A stretch of DNA of 5,791 bases, taken from NCBI GenBank assembly GCA_001304365.1, contig LJNA01000102.1, positions 1 to 5,791 of the forward strand. The letters run 5' to 3'. How positions within the stretch are numbered: position 1 is the stretch's first letter; every line of letters begins with the position of its first letter. The position numbers and the translations under genes are program-made. Positions 5,374 to 5,791 of this stretch are shown here, one piece after another. Under the pieces are notes generated by a model that was given only the letters and a program-made list of their open reading frames with translations, made no database searches and was not told the origin of the DNA. This DNA comes from Syntrophobacter sp. DG_60. Lineage in GTDB: Bacteria; Desulfobacterota; Desulfofervidia; Desulfofervidales; DG-60.

Positions 5374-5396
5374 TTTTCAGATGCATAATCTGGGAA
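5374..5396. promoter_or_regulatory. Hairpin carrying CATAATCTGGGA upstream of nadX
   Basis: TTTTCAGAT (5374-5382) can pair with ATCTGGGAA (5388-5396), allowing two G-T wobbles, around a GCATA loop. It contains CATAATCTGGGA (5384-5395), identical to 12 bases of the motif over the GDT1 promoter. It lies about 80 bp before the aspartate dehydrogenase start, a plausible place for an operator. Function is inferred from recurrence only. Confidence 0.4.
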
Positions 5397-5465
5397 AAGT
5401 CTCAACAAAGGCTTGCATGGTGGCCTATTAAGGTATAGACTGCCTTATTTTGAGAGGATGAATAT

Positions 5466-5791
5466 ATGGAAAGATTAAAGGTTGCTCAAAGAGACCTAAA
5501 GGTCGGTCTGATTGGCTGTGGGGCCATTGGGACAATAATTGCTAAGGCCATTGATAAGGATTTATCAAACAAATTTTCCTTAGTAACTGTATTTGACCTA
5601 TTGCCTGAAAAGGCACAAATGCTTTGCAAAAATTTATTTCATCCCCCAAAAATTTCTGAAAATTTTGAAAATCTTTTGAATCAAACTGTAGATTTGGTAA
5701 TTGAGGCAGCTTCCCAAAACGCAGTAAAGATGTACGGTGTTAAGGTCTTAGAAACTGGTAGAGATTTAATGGTAATGAGTGTAGGTGCCCT
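5466..5791 (+). CDS. nadX: L-aspartate dehydrogenase, 5' part (runs off the window)
   Basis: The first 108 codons of an NAD(P)-dependent amino acid dehydrogenase. The Rossmann motif GLIGCGAIG is at residues 14-22. An acidic residue ends the second strand (VFD, Asp44), which usually favours NAD. DLVIEAASQNAV (76-87) and DLMVMSVGA (100-108) are close to the aspartate dehydrogenases known from Thermotoga and Archaeoglobus. The enzyme oxidises L-aspartate to iminoaspartate, which quinolinate synthase NadA uses for NAD synthesis, in place of aspartate oxidase NadB. The start is supported by GAGAGG (5452-5457), eight bases upstream. Full-length members are about 260-270 residues, so roughly 60% lies beyond the window, including the catalytic histidine region. 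Other oxidoreductases share the Rossmann fold, but the EAASQ and MSVGA segments make this call fairly specific. nadA or nadC would be expected nearby if it serves NAD synthesis. Confidence 0.85.
   Translation, partial: MERLKVAQRDLKVGLIGCGAIGTIIAKAIDKDLSNKFSLVTVFDLLPEKAQMLCKNLFHPPKISENFENLLNQTVDLVIEAASQNAVKMYGVKVLETGRDLMVMSVGA

Larger units (their letters stand above)
5087..5465. other. Gene-free intergenic region with repeats and nadX leader
   Basis: These 379 bases contain no credible coding sequence. The first part (5087-5137) has only a weak GGCC/GGCC pairing after the isomerase stop. Positions 5138-5270 form a structured repeat block, described separately. Positions 5271-5465 are the likely leader or promoter region of the aspartate dehydrogenase gene. 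It holds a hairpin at 5374-5396 and a weak promoter candidate, TTGCAT (5413-5418) with TAGACT (5436-5441) 17 bp on. No riboswitch that I recognise is present. Confidence 0.6.

Overview
The window reads as AT-rich chromosomal DNA from a Gram-negative, probably low-GC bacterium. A WaaA/Kdo transferase implies a lipid A-type outer membrane. A delta-prime clamp-loader gene overlaps a RicT/PSP1-type gene, and there is an archaeal/Thermotoga-like aspartate dehydrogenase. Together these suggest a Desulfobacterota-like or other deep-branching, possibly thermophilic lineage. That placement is inference; no rRNA or other marker gene is present. No CRISPR array, tRNA, rRNA, complete insertion sequence or phage gene was seen.

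Positions 1-211 hold no gene that I can support. They end in a good sigma70-type promoter (TTGTCA, 16 bp, TATAAT, 144-171) and a clear Shine-Dalgarno. From there a compact four-gene plus-strand operon runs 212-3627: a small retropepsin-like aspartic protease, holB (DNA polymerase III delta-prime), a RicT/PSP1 protein with paired cysteine clusters, and waaA (Kdo transferase). The junctions are a 10-bp gap, an ATGA overlap and a TAATG overlap, so the genes are probably cotranscribed and partly translationally coupled. holB and waaA have no visible Shine-Dalgarno of their own.

Positions 3628-3712 lie between convergent genes and hold a short direct repeat and a 9-bp stem-loop that may terminate transcription. 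On the minus strand, 3713-3979 encodes a half-size GDT1/TMEM165 (UPF0016) membrane protein, a likely Mn/Ca exporter, with its own good promoter at 4012-4040. The divergent region to 4168 is dense in structure. It has a 7-bp GC-rich hairpin, a perfect 11-bp inverted repeat just before the next start codon, and a 19-bp motif present in inverted orientation at both promoters (17/19 identical).

Positions 4169-5086 encode a sugar-phosphate isomerase/epimerase-like (xylose-isomerase-type TIM barrel) protein. Positions 5087-5465 contain no credible gene. They hold a repeat-rich block (11-bp inverted ends, a long internal stem-loop, and four 10-bp tandem units) followed by a leader with another hairpin that shares a 12-mer with the GDT1 promoter motif. 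From 5466 to the window edge is the start of an L-aspartate dehydrogenase gene (nadX type), implying NAD biosynthesis from aspartate.

The coding genes are mostly recognisable families. The less ordinary content is the protease at the head of the holB-ricT-waaA operon and the recurring CATAATYTGGGA motif in three non-coding regions.
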